Positions 18,601-26,966 of a stretch of DNA of 64,000 nt are shown in pieces. Numbering within the stretch: the first letter of the stretch is position 1; every line of letters starts with the position of its first letter. Location of the stretch: the NCBI RefSeq assembly GCF_000526495.1, contig NZ_JAGE01000002.1, positions 372,001 to 436,000 on the forward strand. Direction: 5' to 3'. The notes beneath the pieces were generated by a model. That model was not told the DNA's origin. It searched no databases and saw only the letters and a program-made list of their open reading frames with translations. Both the position numbers and the translations under genes were made by a program. This DNA is from Ruminiclostridium josui JCM 17888 (GTDB lineage: Bacteria > Bacillota > Clostridia > Acetivibrionales > DSM-1351).

Positions 18601-21600
18601 AACAAAAATTTTGAGCCTAAAATTCAAGTTTCGTATAATAAAAACAATAATGAAATAAAGATTTTCAGTAGGTCTGAGAATGATAAATTTACATGGACAT
18701 GCCATGCAACAGCAAAAGTTTCTGACTCAAAAATATTGGAAGTAAGTCATTCTGATTTAGAAGCTTTAAAAATGAGATGTCCAGAAGAAGTTGACCCTGA
18801 AACACTATATAAAGAATTGAGTATGAGGGGATTGCAATACGGAAATATGTTTCAGGTAATTAAGAAACTTTACCGTGCAGACAATGAGGTTTTATCATAT
18901 ATTTATGGAGATGAATCTGTTTATGATAAGTCCATTGAGTATGCATTTCATCCTACATTGCTTGATGGGTGTTTCCAGTCGCTAATAGCTGCACTTCCAG
19001 TTGGGGAAAATAATACTACATATCTTCCAGTACATATAGACCAACTGATTGTTTATAAAACTCCTGAAAAAGGATTTTATAGCTATGGCAGACTTACTAG
19101 TACAACATCTGATTTCATCGAAGGAGATATCCTTATTATTGATGAAAATGGTGATGCTATCGCTCAAGTAAAAGGACTAGTTTGTCAGTCTATAAATGAG
19201 CGTAAAGATTCACTAAACGAAAAACTTTCACAAAAATTATATAACTATGTATGGGAGAAAACAGATATTTCTGCAGCAGAGGAAAAACCATGTAAATGGC
19301 TTGTTTTCCACAACAGTGATGTATTCTCAGAAAACATAGTTAGTAGACTTCAGAATAACAATCAAAATACTGTAATTTCTGTTGTTGCATCAGATTTCTT
19401 CACTAAAGAAAATGATACCTTCTACAGACTTGAGAAGGGTAAATACGACGATTTTGAAAAATTATTTAATGAAGTAGATATCAAATCCCTAGACGGTATT
19501 ATTTATTTATGGAATTATGATGAGTCTGAGGCAGGTGAACTTTCTGGAATTCAAGAAGTCAAAACTTGTTTCCATATGATAAGAGCATTTTTCAAAACTA
19601 ATATGTTTAATTTGAGAATCTATGTTGTTACAAAGGGTTTACAAGTTGTTACTCCAACAGATATTCCAAATATGAATCAAGCTGCACTTGTTGGTTTATC
19701 CAGAGTTTCATTTAATGAGTATCCTGACTGTATGACAACATTACTAGATGTTGACCCCGATGATTTGGACACATCCATTTCCCTCGTATACAACGAAATA
19801 ATGCTTGGCTCCAACGAGGATGATGTTGCATTTAGAAAAGGAGATAGGTATGTACATGTTTTGAATAGAGAAGATATTAATAATTTGACCAATAGCAATA
19901 AAAATATAGAGAAACTTGAGCCAGGTCAAGCAGAGGCTTTCTATATGACTTTATCGACTGATGAAGACAATGAGCAAGAGAAAATCAAGCTTATTAGCAA
20001 AAAACTGAGTTCTCCATGCTTTGGTGAAGTTGAAATAGAGTTAAAAGCTTTATCATTAAACAGTAATACTATTTCACATGTTCTAAGAAGTGATAAACCT
20101 TCATTGATGGAAATTTCTGGAACAGTTACTAATATAGGAGAAAATGTCTCTGATTATAAAGTAGGCGACAAGGTAATGGGATTTGTGAATAGTACTATTG
20201 AATCCCATATAACGACGTCTGTTGATTCATCTTCACTAATTGTAATGGATGATAGTATGGATTTCTATGAGGCGGCTTCTTCGAAAATTCCTCTTATTAC
20301 GGCACATTATATACTTAATTATTTACTAAGGATATTGGACGCAGAGAAGATATTTTTAACCAAGGCTCCAGATGAATTCTTAAAATCCATAGTGCAGTTT
20401 GCAAAGATTAGAAATTGTGAAGTTTACTGTATAGCTGGTAACGAAGAGGAATTTGAATATTTCAAAGAGCAGGGATATGAAAATATTGTTATTGCCTACT
20501 CAACAGATTTCCTTAGTGATATATCAAGTATAACAAAGGATAATGTTTCTAGTGCCTTTATTGATTTTACAGGAAGTAATAAGTTCAAGAATAATTCTAG
20601 ACTTCATTCTTTGCTAGAACGATTTGTTATTGTTAAATTGCCAAATTCTCAGAATAATGGTGATTTATTTGAAGTAAGTTGCAACAAGAACTTTACAATT
20701 TCAATTGTAGATATAGCAAAACTATTTGCAGTGGATAGAAATCTTGTAAAAAGACTTTTTGCTGAGGTAGTAGATAAGTTGCAAAAGAGAGAGATTTGTC
20801 TGCCGCAACAGAGTAAGAGCAGTTTAGCATCAATAATGGAAATGGACATTAAAGATGTTGATATGCAATTATCTGGTAATAATGTATTGTGCTTTGATGA
20901 CAAGAACGAGGTAAGCATATATAGCAAAAAGGAAAGCAATCAATTATTCCAATGCAATGCGACGTACCTTATAACAGGTGGTTTCGGAGGCTTTGGTAAA
21001 GAAATAGCTTTGTGGATGGCAAAAAGCGGAGTGAAGAATTTAGTAATAACTAGTAGACGAGGAGACTCTACTCCTGAGGCGAAAGCAATTGTTAAAGAAA
21101 TTCAAAACCTGGGTTGTAATGTAAAATCCTATGCACTTGACATAACTGATTATGATGCAGTTAGCAAAATGATATGTGATATAAAAGATAATCTTCCGGA
21201 TTTAAAAGGTGTAATTCATTCTGCTGCTGTACTTAATGACGGATTGATTGTTGATTTAAGTGATGAAGAATTTACAAAGGTTTTGAATCCAAAAATCCTT
21301 GGAGCACTAAATCTTCATAAGGCTACCTTAAGTGAAAATCTGGAGTTCTTTATCATGTTCTCATCTGTTTCACTATTAGTTGGAAACGCGAGACAGTCAA
21401 ATTATGTTGCTGCAAATGCATTCCTAGATTACTTTGCACAATACAGGGCATCACAAGGCTTACCAGCAACAAGTATTAGTTGGGGAGCACTTGGCTCAAA
21501 TGGTATGGCAGAAGATGAAAAAGTAAAAAATAATTTGCTCAATATGGGTATGAACATGATTTCCATAAGTGAATCACTTTATTCCCTTGAAAAAGTCATT

Positions 21601-22113
21601 AAGAGTAAACCAGTTCTGATTGGTATAGCAGATGTAGATTGGGGTAAATGGAGAGATTATGATCCTCAGGTAGCAGCTTCACCAAGGTTTGCTAACTTGG
21701 TGATTTCAAAGGATCAAGCAGAGTCCAGTGAAGTGAATACAATTATACAATTACTGAGCTCAGTTGGTAAGAATGAAAGAATTGATATGCTAAATATCAT
21801 ATTGAGTGAAATAATCGGAGAGTGTCTGCATATTTCTACAGATAGAATTGATATTAATGAATCAATAACTAATATAGGTATAGATTCTCTGCTATCTTAC
21901 GAATTAAAAGTGGCTATTTATTCAAAATTGGGAGTTGAGATTTCTACGTTGGAATTACTTAAAGGAATAAGTATAGTCCAGCTTTCATCATCTATAATTC
22001 AAAGACTCGGGTTAACAGATGATAAAGTAGATACTGAAACTAATAATGACGAAGTGCAAAATATTGATAACATGAGTGAAGAAGAGCTTGATAAACTTCT
22101 TACACTTATATAA
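15658..22113 (+). CDS. Iterative-type polyketide synthase, KS-AT-DH-(ER inactive)-KR-ACP
   Basis: A 2151-residue single-module PKS. The ATG at 15658 follows AGGGGG and gives the usual KS start (IAIIGMGCRLPGG). KS about 10-430 with Cys183 (DTACSSS). AT about 540-850 with Ser637 (GHSVGE) and VPYHSSF near the specificity loop. DH about 900-1190 with His936 (DHVVEDLIVLP; Asp replaces the usual Gly of HxxxGxxxxP) and Asp1103 in LDGCFQ. A medium-chain-reductase-like stretch about 1420-1680 lacks the glycine-rich NADPH loop and is probably inactive. KR about 1765-1960 with TGGFGGFG and Tyr1916. ACP Ser2077 (GIDSL). Active KR and DH with a dead ER predict a polyene if it works iteratively. The next gene is an oxoamine synthase, the likely chain-release enzyme. 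Confidence 0.92.
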   Translation: MSKNSLENEKIAIIGMGCRLPGGINNPDDFWNFMMEGKTAIVDVPKDRWDVKKFYSENKEMPGKMYVKKGGFLDAKIDHFDPLFFGISPREAVSMDPQQRVLLEVVWEAFEDAGIDATSMIGSNTGVFVGGFTLDGMLNQMSALNREMAGPFTAASSTMTMISNRISHLYDFRGPSVSMDTACSSSLVAFHFGCRSLQNKDCDVAVVGGVNIMLRPEYPIAMCKAGLLSPDGYSKSFDERANGYGRGEGAGILILKPLSKALADGNYIYATVKETGVNQDGHTTTGISVPNPDAQVELMKKVLENAKLSPKHISYVEAHGTGTAKGDPIEVKSIGTVYGQGRSDDERCIVGSVKANVGHTEGASGITALIKLALCIKNRKIPPQANLININPELHLDELGLKLPLEACDLPGKKGETYVAVNSFGYGGTNAHAILQDYATCNENNISKTADEEEFSNPYMLFLSGRAEGALKETAQRYAEFLKANKSNSLRDICFSSLHHRAQHKYRIALIGDSCEELISQLESFKNGEKDAQIIKGNFSEKKEPVFIFTGMGPQWWAMGRELLQKEPVFLKTAKEIDEIFKKYAGWSILEEMMADEENSKMSDTMVAQPANFLIQACLLHLYESWGIKPAAVVGHSVGEVSSSYAAGVLTMEEAVFVSYHRSRIQKKAAGKGGMLAVGMNEVEANAMIEMLEEPVSIAAINSDTSITLSGDMEGLKKISEKLEVKGIFNRMLKVEVPYHSSFMEEFKDEVLDVFSKLKPKTPTIPLYSTVTGLQVNDISYDAEYWFDNMRGSVLFAKAMKTMLNDGYSLFLEVGPHPVLSTSIREIVTSLGIKATNLMSLRRSQPEYATFLSSICNLYVAGCDINATKYFGNSAQYVKLPLYPWQRESYWIESEDSLDDRLGNIEHPLLGRKIAAPQDTWESSITEQYLPFLPDHVVEDLIVLPAASYVETSLAVSSYILKDERKGHVLEDINFKKALVINKNFEPKIQVSYNKNNNEIKIFSRSENDKFTWTCHATAKVSDSKILEVSHSDLEALKMRCPEEVDPETLYKELSMRGLQYGNMFQVIKKLYRADNEVLSYIYGDESVYDKSIEYAFHPTLLDGCFQSLIAALPVGENNTTYLPVHIDQLIVYKTPEKGFYSYGRLTSTTSDFIEGDILIIDENGDAIAQVKGLVCQSINERKDSLNEKLSQKLYNYVWEKTDISAAEEKPCKWLVFHNSDVFSENIVSRLQNNNQNTVISVVASDFFTKENDTFYRLEKGKYDDFEKLFNEVDIKSLDGIIYLWNYDESEAGELSGIQEVKTCFHMIRAFFKTNMFNLRIYVVTKGLQVVTPTDIPNMNQAALVGLSRVSFNEYPDCMTTLLDVDPDDLDTSISLVYNEIMLGSNEDDVAFRKGDRYVHVLNREDINNLTNSNKNIEKLEPGQAEAFYMTLSTDEDNEQEKIKLISKKLSSPCFGEVEIELKALSLNSNTISHVLRSDKPSLMEISGTVTNIGENVSDYKVGDKVMGFVNSTIESHITTSVDSSSLIVMDDSMDFYEAASSKIPLITAHYILNYLLRILDAEKIFLTKAPDEFLKSIVQFAKIRNCEVYCIAGNEEEFEYFKEQGYENIVIAYSTDFLSDISSITKDNVSSAFIDFTGSNKFKNNSRLHSLLERFVIVKLPNSQNNGDLFEVSCNKNFTISIVDIAKLFAVDRNLVKRLFAEVVDKLQKREICLPQQSKSSLASIMEMDIKDVDMQLSGNNVLCFDDKNEVSIYSKKESNQLFQCNATYLITGGFGGFGKEIALWMAKSGVKNLVITSRRGDSTPEAKAIVKEIQNLGCNVKSYALDITDYDAVSKMICDIKDNLPDLKGVIHSAAVLNDGLIVDLSDEEFTKVLNPKILGALNLHKATLSENLEFFIMFSSVSLLVGNARQSNYVAANAFLDYFAQYRASQGLPATSISWGALGSNGMAEDEKVKNNLLNMGMNMISISESLYSLEKVIKSKPVLIGIADVDWGKWRDYDPQVAASPRFANLVISKDQAESSEVNTIIQLLSSVGKNERIDMLNIILSEIIGECLHISTDRIDINESITNIGIDSLLSYELKVAIYSKLGVEISTLELLKGISIVQLSSSIIQRLGLTDDKVDTETNNDEVQNIDNMSEEELDKLLTLI

Positions 22114-22121
22114 TGAACTAA

Positions 22122-22150
22122 AGAGTTGAACTCTAATAGAGTTCAACTCT
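22122..22150 (+). other. Intercistronic hairpin between PKS and oxoamine synthase
   Basis: AGAGTTGAACTCT and AGAGTTCAACTCT form a perfect 13-bp stem with a 3-base loop, right after the PKS stop. There is no T run, so it is more likely an RNA-stability or processing element than a full terminator. Confidence 0.55.
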
Positions 22151-22196
22151 AAACCAATATTCCAGTAATAAAAATGTAGAAAGGAGTAGTATATAT

Positions 22197-23549
22197 ATGA
22201 GTACCCCAAATATTGCAGGTTTATCCCTTGAAGAAAAGAGAGAGTTAGCAAAGAAACTGCTTAATTCAAAGGGAAACTTAAAAAATAATACACAAACAGA
22301 AAAGAAAACAGATGAAAAAGTTATTTTAAGTGAGTACTATAACTTTGATGAATTCCCAGAATACAAGGAACTGTTTCAAAGAAACAAAAACATTGAGAGC
22401 TTGAATATTAGAAATCAATTTTTTGATACTCATAATGATGTTAATGATAATGTTATAGAAATAGATAATAAAGAGTACATAAATTATTCAGGATATAATT
22501 ATCTTGGCTTTTCTGGAGCCGCAGACATAAATGAATTTACTAAAAAAGCAATTGACAAGTACGGTACATCTGCCTCTGCTAGTAGAATTGTTTCCGGTGA
22601 TCTAGACCTTCATCGGGAACTTGAAAAAGAAATTGCCGATATCATAGGAACTGAGGAATGTGTAGTTTCTGTAAGTGGATATGGTACAAATTTGTCAACT
22701 ATTGGTTACTTAATTCGACCTAGCAAAGATGTTATTTTTTATGATGCTCTATGTCATAACAGTATTATGGCAGGAGCGGTTAAGTCAGGTGCTAGAAGAA
22801 TTCCTTTTGCTCATAATGATGTTTCCGATCTGGAACGTTTGTTGAATGAGAACCGTAATAGCTATGAACGCGCACTAATTATAGTAGAAGGTGTTTATAG
22901 TATGGATGGTGATATTGTTAAGCTTCCTGAAATACTAAATTTGAAAAATAAGTATAAGGCACTCCTGATGATAGATGAAGCCCACTCCATGGGAGTTATT
23001 GGTAAGAATGGATTTGGTGTAAGAGAGTACTTTGATATCAAAGGCAGTGATGTGGATATTTGGATGGGAACATTGAGTAAAAGCTTTGCTAGCTGTGGCG
23101 GGTATATTGCAGGCTCAAAATCATTAATTGAAATGTTAAAGAATTTTGCTCCTGGACTTATCATGTATAGTGCAGGACTTACTCCTACAAATGCCTCAGC
23201 TGCATTGGCAGCAATTAGAAAAATGAGAAAAGAACCAGAATGTGTTACTCGACTTATAGAAAACTCAAAATTATTTTTAAGATTGGCCAAAGAAAAGGGA
23301 CTAGAGACAGGGCTGTGCGAAAATACACCTATTGTACCTGTGCTTATTAAAAACTCCATACAGTGTATTATATTAGCTAATAATCTTTTTGAAAAAGGCA
23401 TAAACGTACATCCTATTATGTATCCAGCTGTACCTGAAGGAGATTCAAGACTTAGGTTCTTTATTACTGCAAAACACACAGAAGAACAAATCAGATATAC
23501 AGTTGACACAATAGCAGAGGAACTCAAAAAGATAAGAGATAAATTTTAA
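22197..23549 (+). CDS. Alpha-oxoamine synthase (AONS/KBL/serine palmitoyltransferase family)
   Basis: A 450-residue fold-type I PLP enzyme. These enzymes join an amino acid to an acyl thioester with loss of CO2. Visible features are INYSGYNYLGFSG, the YGTSASASRIVSGDLDLH substrate region, DEAHSMGVIGKNGFG with the PLP aspartate and histidine, and the PLP lysine Lys295 in GTLSKSFASCGGY. About 60 extra N-terminal residues begin with an amphipathic LSLEEKRELAKKLL helix, similar to short docking helices in PKS/NRPS proteins; docking to the ACP is an inference. Its place right after the PKS suggests that it takes the finished chain from the ACP and releases an alpha-amino ketone, as in fumonisin- or prodiginine-type pathways. 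Confidence 0.9.
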   Translation: MSTPNIAGLSLEEKRELAKKLLNSKGNLKNNTQTEKKTDEKVILSEYYNFDEFPEYKELFQRNKNIESLNIRNQFFDTHNDVNDNVIEIDNKEYINYSGYNYLGFSGAADINEFTKKAIDKYGTSASASRIVSGDLDLHRELEKEIADIIGTEECVVSVSGYGTNLSTIGYLIRPSKDVIFYDALCHNSIMAGAVKSGARRIPFAHNDVSDLERLLNENRNSYERALIIVEGVYSMDGDIVKLPEILNLKNKYKALLMIDEAHSMGVIGKNGFGVREYFDIKGSDVDIWMGTLSKSFASCGGYIAGSKSLIEMLKNFAPGLIMYSAGLTPTNASAALAAIRKMRKEPECVTRLIENSKLFLRLAKEKGLETGLCENTPIVPVLIKNSIQCIILANNLFEKGINVHPIMYPAVPEGDSRLRFFITAKHTEEQIRYTVDTIAEELKKIRDKF

Positions 23550-23602
23550 GAAATTGCTCTCTTATTCTTAAGTAGTACCACTTATGTCTTATAGTATTTT
23601 TA

Positions 23603-23630
23603 TTGACAAGATAAGTTTGAGTAATATAAT
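23603..23630 (+). promoter_or_regulatory. Internal promoter before the flavodoxin/ferredoxin gene
   Basis: TTGACA at 23603-23608 and TATAAT at 23625-23630 with 16 bases between. It gives the next gene its own transcription in addition to any read-through from the PKS operon. Confidence 0.65.
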
Positions 23631-23665
23631 GTATATAAAGTATATAAATGGTAAGGGAAATTAAG

Positions 23666-24457
23666 ATGAAAACAGTAATTATTTATGAATCAAGTTATAT
23701 GGGAAATACCAAGATGTTAGCTGAGGCAATGGCATCTTCATGTGGAGCTACACTGTTTACCGTTGATGAGGCAAAAAAGCATGATCTTTCCGAGTTTTTG
23801 TTGTTTGGCTTTGGTTCGGGCATTATGTTTGGAAAACACAGCAAAAAATTGTTAGACTTTGTTGATGAGTTGCCAAATATAAAGAAGAAAGCTTTCATTT
23901 TTTCATCTAAATGTCAGCCATACATTGGAAAGTATCATGATACACTTCGAGAGAAGTTAAAATCGAAGGGGTTTGAAGTGTTAGACAAAGAATTTGGTTG
24001 TAGAGGATTTGATTTTACAGGACCATTGATTGGATTTGGAGGCTTAAATAAATATCATCCTACCCCAAAAGATATATTTAATGCAAAAATTTTTGCAAGA
24101 AAAATTGTACATATGGCTTCACCTATCAGAGGATTTGAAGACAGATGTGAAATGACAGGTACACATAATGGACATAATGTCTGGAAACTTAAAAATTCTA
24201 ACTCTGAAATACATGGAACAAAAGTCGCAATTGATCATGAACATTGTATTTCTTGTGGGAATTGTGTTCAAAGCTGTCCTACTAATGTATTCGAGTGGAT
24301 GGAGATAAACAATTCTCAAAAAAAGCCAGACCCGGTCAGGGAGCTTTATTGTGTTCAGTGCTCCATATGTGAATTAGGATGTCCAAAAGGTGCTGTATAC
24401 GTAAATGCTACATGGTGGGATGGAATTAAAGTTGTTAGACGACTTGGTAAAAAATAG
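23666..24457 (+). CDS. EFR1-type flavodoxin / 2[4Fe-4S] ferredoxin fusion
   Basis: A 263-residue electron carrier. The first 150 residues are a flavodoxin fold (VIIYESSYMGNTKMLAEAM, the FMN loop). The C-terminus has two cysteine clusters, CISCGNCVQSC and CVQCSICELGC, each followed by Pro (CP), as in 2[4Fe-4S] ferredoxins. The ATG at 23666 is supported by the flavodoxin-type start and a TAAGGGAAA site; a longer frame begins at 23648. It probably supplies low-potential electrons to the CrtI-like FAD enzyme or to another step of this locus, since an anaerobe cannot use oxygen for such redox steps. That partnership is inferred from gene order. Confidence 0.85.
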   Translation: MKTVIIYESSYMGNTKMLAEAMASSCGATLFTVDEAKKHDLSEFLLFGFGSGIMFGKHSKKLLDFVDELPNIKKKAFIFSSKCQPYIGKYHDTLREKLKSKGFEVLDKEFGCRGFDFTGPLIGFGGLNKYHPTPKDIFNAKIFARKIVHMASPIRGFEDRCEMTGTHNGHNVWKLKNSNSEIHGTKVAIDHEHCISCGNCVQSCPTNVFEWMEINNSQKKPDPVRELYCVQCSICELGCPKGAVYVNATWWDGIKVVRRLGKK

Positions 24458-24550
24458 GTACTTGTCCTTTGCATACTGTAGTTTTTTTGTTTCAAAGAGA
24501 AAATGCTGAAATAGCAGTGTAGTGTGATAATTATGCAGTAAATATAATTT

Positions 24551-24590
24551 AGACATGAGAGGATAACTTTCATGTCTTTTATTTATTTTT
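24551..24590 (+). terminator. Terminator closing the second PKS locus
   Basis: AGACATGA and TCATGTCT pair around a 10-base loop, followed by TTTATTTATTTTT. Confidence 0.75.
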
Positions 24591-24717
24591 ATAGAAACTA
24601 AAAGTTCATGCAATGTTTGTACGTATTTTGGAATTAGACAGTAATCTTAAACCTATGGTCATAGCTTTGAGGCCAATGAAATTCTATTGACCAGGGAAAT
24701 AAGTGTTTTATTAAATG

Positions 24718-24745
24718 TTGACAAATATTGTAAATAAGTTATAAT
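24718..24745 (+). promoter_or_regulatory. Promoter upstream of the broken peptide-maturation gene
   Basis: TTGACA at 24718-24723 and TATAAT at 24740-24745 with 16 bases between. About 170 bases of A/T-rich leader follow, with no credible Cys-rich peptide ORF. Between the terminator at 24590 and this promoter nothing else is recognisable. Confidence 0.6.
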
Positions 24746-24914
24746 ACTGGTATAAAAAGTAAGTTAAAAAATGATATATAACAACGGTATTTCCATATGG
24801 ATTTTTTAATTACTAAACCATTATACTAAAAAATTAATATTGCTTTGTGCGTAATATTACTTTTTTCTGCTCATAAACGTAAATAATGGGCTAATATATA
24901 CTTAAAGAGATTTG

Positions 24915-25316
24915 ATGGACATTGAAATTTTATTTATAAAAATATCTTTATCTACTCGATATAAACTCGGCTTTGAAACAGATTTTTTTAACTTATCTAA
25001 CAATAGTTTTGACTATAATGGTTCTCAATTTTTAAAGTCTATGCAGTATCTTACTGTAGATTCTGAATTAGTCGATGAAAAAAATCAAAACTTCAAAAAA
25101 AATAATATACCTGTTACAAATATACTGAACAATGAGGCTAAGAATGATCATTTACTGGGTTCAAATATTAAACTTACTCCTAGAGACTTACTTTACATAT
25201 TTGTAGATATTGAAGAAGAATTTAAAATAACAATTCCTGAGAGTTATATAATTGAGGGGAAGTTTAACACATTTAATAATATATTACAAATTATTAAGGA
25301 TGAAATTACAGAGTGA
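24915..25316 (+). pseudogene. Remnant fusing the end of a peptide-maturation protein to its carrier-like partner
   Basis: The 133 residues fall in two parts. The first half (YKLGFETDFFNLSN...VTNILNNE) matches the last ~90 residues of the intact protein encoded at 28915-30030 (YKLGFKVDCFNLSN...VYNILDED). The second half (LTPRDLLYIFVDIEEEFKITIPE...GKFNTFNNILQII) matches the carrier-like protein at 30043-30300 (MPAKDLLYLFFDVEKEFSIKIPQ). So a second copy of this gene pair once stood here, and a deletion joined the two ends in one frame. Start codons (TTG 24912, ATG 24915) lack a good ribosome site. The IS110-family element begins just downstream. It is probably non-functional, though the fused carrier half could still fold. 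Confidence 0.75.
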
Positions 25317-25500
25317 TATAATATGTTAACTTACGGAAATCCTCCATATTGACTATGATTCTGAAAGTATAGTCCTATAAGCCAAAAGGTAATATTGGGT
25401 ATTGTTTCCCTACAAATAAAACCTCGAGGAAATATAGGGATTCAGTATAGATTGAATGTCAGAGTAGTCGCGAGCTTTGGTGTTCGGGGATCAAAATGTA

Positions 25501-25625
25501 AGACCAGCTAATTAAAGTCAAGAGTTTTTAAGAAAAAGCTTTATGAATTTTTGAAAACTCCTGACATAGAAAAAATGCATAACAACAAGACCACCTTTGC
25601 GAAGTAGACATAAAATAGCTGGTCT
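25501..25625. repeat. Nested inverted repeats in the 3' non-coding end of the IS110 element
   Basis: The outer arms AGACCAGCTA (25501-25510) and TAGCTGGTCT (25616-25625) are perfect. The inner arms GTCAAGAGTTTT (from 25517) and GAAAACTCCTGAC (ending 25565) pair with one wobble or mismatch. The structure could be a terminator, a recombination end or a structured RNA. Bases 25632-25673 up to the transposase stop show nothing else. Confidence 0.5.
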
Positions 25626-25673
25626 AAAATGAAATACTGATCCTTGAAAACTAAACATCAAGTGCAGGTACTG

Positions 25674-26966
25674 CTAAGCTGCTATATGCTTTGCTGCTAA
25701 TATCTGAGCATGTTCCTGAGGACTGCGTAACTGGTACGGTTTTCTGTCCCTTAGAACAGCAAAGATGTAAATGATGATCTTACGCATAACTGCTCCCAAA
25801 GCTACCTTCTTAGGTTTACTCTGGCATTTTTGCTTGTAGAATTCAAGTAATACAGGGTTGCAAGCCTCTTTATTCCGCTTAGTTCGGATATTGGCAAGAG
25901 CAGTTGTAAAAAGAACCCTGCGAAGTAGCCTGGAACCTCTCTTGGACATTTTATTCCGTGTGCCGGTAAATTCTCCGGATTGCATCACAGAGGGGTCAAT
26001 GCCAAAGTAAGCAACCAGTTTTCCCGGCTTAGAGAAAGCGGAAAAATCGCCGATTTCTGCTAGAATGGTGGCAGCAGTAAGAAGGCCAATACCTGGCAGG
26101 CTCTGAAAAAGTTCAAGAGTTAATGCTAGCATGGGCATATCCTTTGCCATATCTTCAGCGATCAATAGATGAATGGTTTTTAGGACCTTCGCCAAGTTAT
26201 CTTCCAGAGTTCTGATCATGGATATGTAGACACCCAGCATAGCAATGTTCGAGAAATTATGAACAGTCAAAGGCGCAAACTCTCTGGCTTTGGAGACCAA
26301 AAGATTATACTTTGCAGTTGACCACTTAAGGCTTCTGCGAGAATTCTTCTGGATCAGTGCAATCAACTTGTTCCTGTTCGCTTTAAGAATATGCGCAGGC
26401 GTAGGATATTTCTCCAATACTGCAAGAGCAGCCTTTGAAAAGATGTTGGGGAATACATCCTTGAAGTTTAACATGAGTTGGTCAACAATACCCGTAAGCC
26501 TGTTTTTGTAGGCAGTAAGTTCGTCAGAGAGCTTGTAGTACTGTCGGCAAAGACTTCGCAGGCATTCAATATCCTCATCGGGGATATTAGTAGTTTTAAG
26601 CTCCTGAAATCTGTATAGCAGGGCAATTTTCCGGGCATCAGCTTTATCATTTTTCACTTTTCTGATTCCAATATTTTTGATAGAATCAGTCTGGATGGGG
26701 TTTATGATGGAGACCTCCAATCCAGCTTTACAAAGTGAATGGAAAAGGATTTTGTGATAGTGCCCGGTGGATTCCATGACGACGAAAGGCCTAGAATCAA
26801 AGTCCTTTTCCGTTTTTTTCAGTAATTCAACGACTCTTTCAACGTCAGAACTGGAATCATGGTGGATCTTCATGCGGGCAATCACTTCATTGGATGGAGA
26901 AAGAATTGCCATCTCACTGAAGAATTTACCTACATCGATTCCTGCAATAGGTCTGAAATTCATCAA
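25674..26966 (-). CDS. IS110-family transposase (DEDD/RuvC-like plus serine C-terminal domain)
   Basis: A full-length 430-residue transposase. The N-terminal RuvC-like DEDD domain shows Asp in IAGIDVGKFFSEM, Glu in VVMESTGHY and the KNDKADARKIALL pair of aspartates. The C-terminal transposase-20 domain has the helix-hairpin-helix LPGIGLLTAATILAEIG and the SKPGKLVAYFGIDPS...KRGSRLLRRVLF region with the catalytic serine area. No frameshift or stop is seen, so the element may be active. Codon use is a little more GC-rich than the neighbours. The gene starts behind TTAAGGAGGCA on the minus strand. Confidence 0.92.
   Translation of the reverse strand: MMNFRPIAGIDVGKFFSEMAILSPSNEVIARMKIHHDSSSDVERVVELLKKTEKDFDSRPFVVMESTGHYHKILFHSLCKAGLEVSIINPIQTDSIKNIGIRKVKNDKADARKIALLYRFQELKTTNIPDEDIECLRSLCRQYYKLSDELTAYKNRLTGIVDQLMLNFKDVFPNIFSKAALAVLEKYPTPAHILKANRNKLIALIQKNSRRSLKWSTAKYNLLVSKAREFAPLTVHNFSNIAMLGVYISMIRTLEDNLAKVLKTIHLLIAEDMAKDMPMLALTLELFQSLPGIGLLTAATILAEIGDFSAFSKPGKLVAYFGIDPSVMQSGEFTGTRNKMSKRGSRLLRRVLFTTALANIRTKRNKEACNPVLLEFYKQKCQSKPKKVALGAVMRKIIIYIFAVLRDRKPYQLRSPQEHAQILAAKHIAA

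Noticed and set aside
25317-25673. CRISPR array or tRNA-like structure beside the IS110 transposase
   Set aside because: The repeats are inverted arms of hairpins, not spaced direct repeats, and no cloverleaf could be drawn. No CRISPR array, rRNA or tRNA was seen anywhere in the window.
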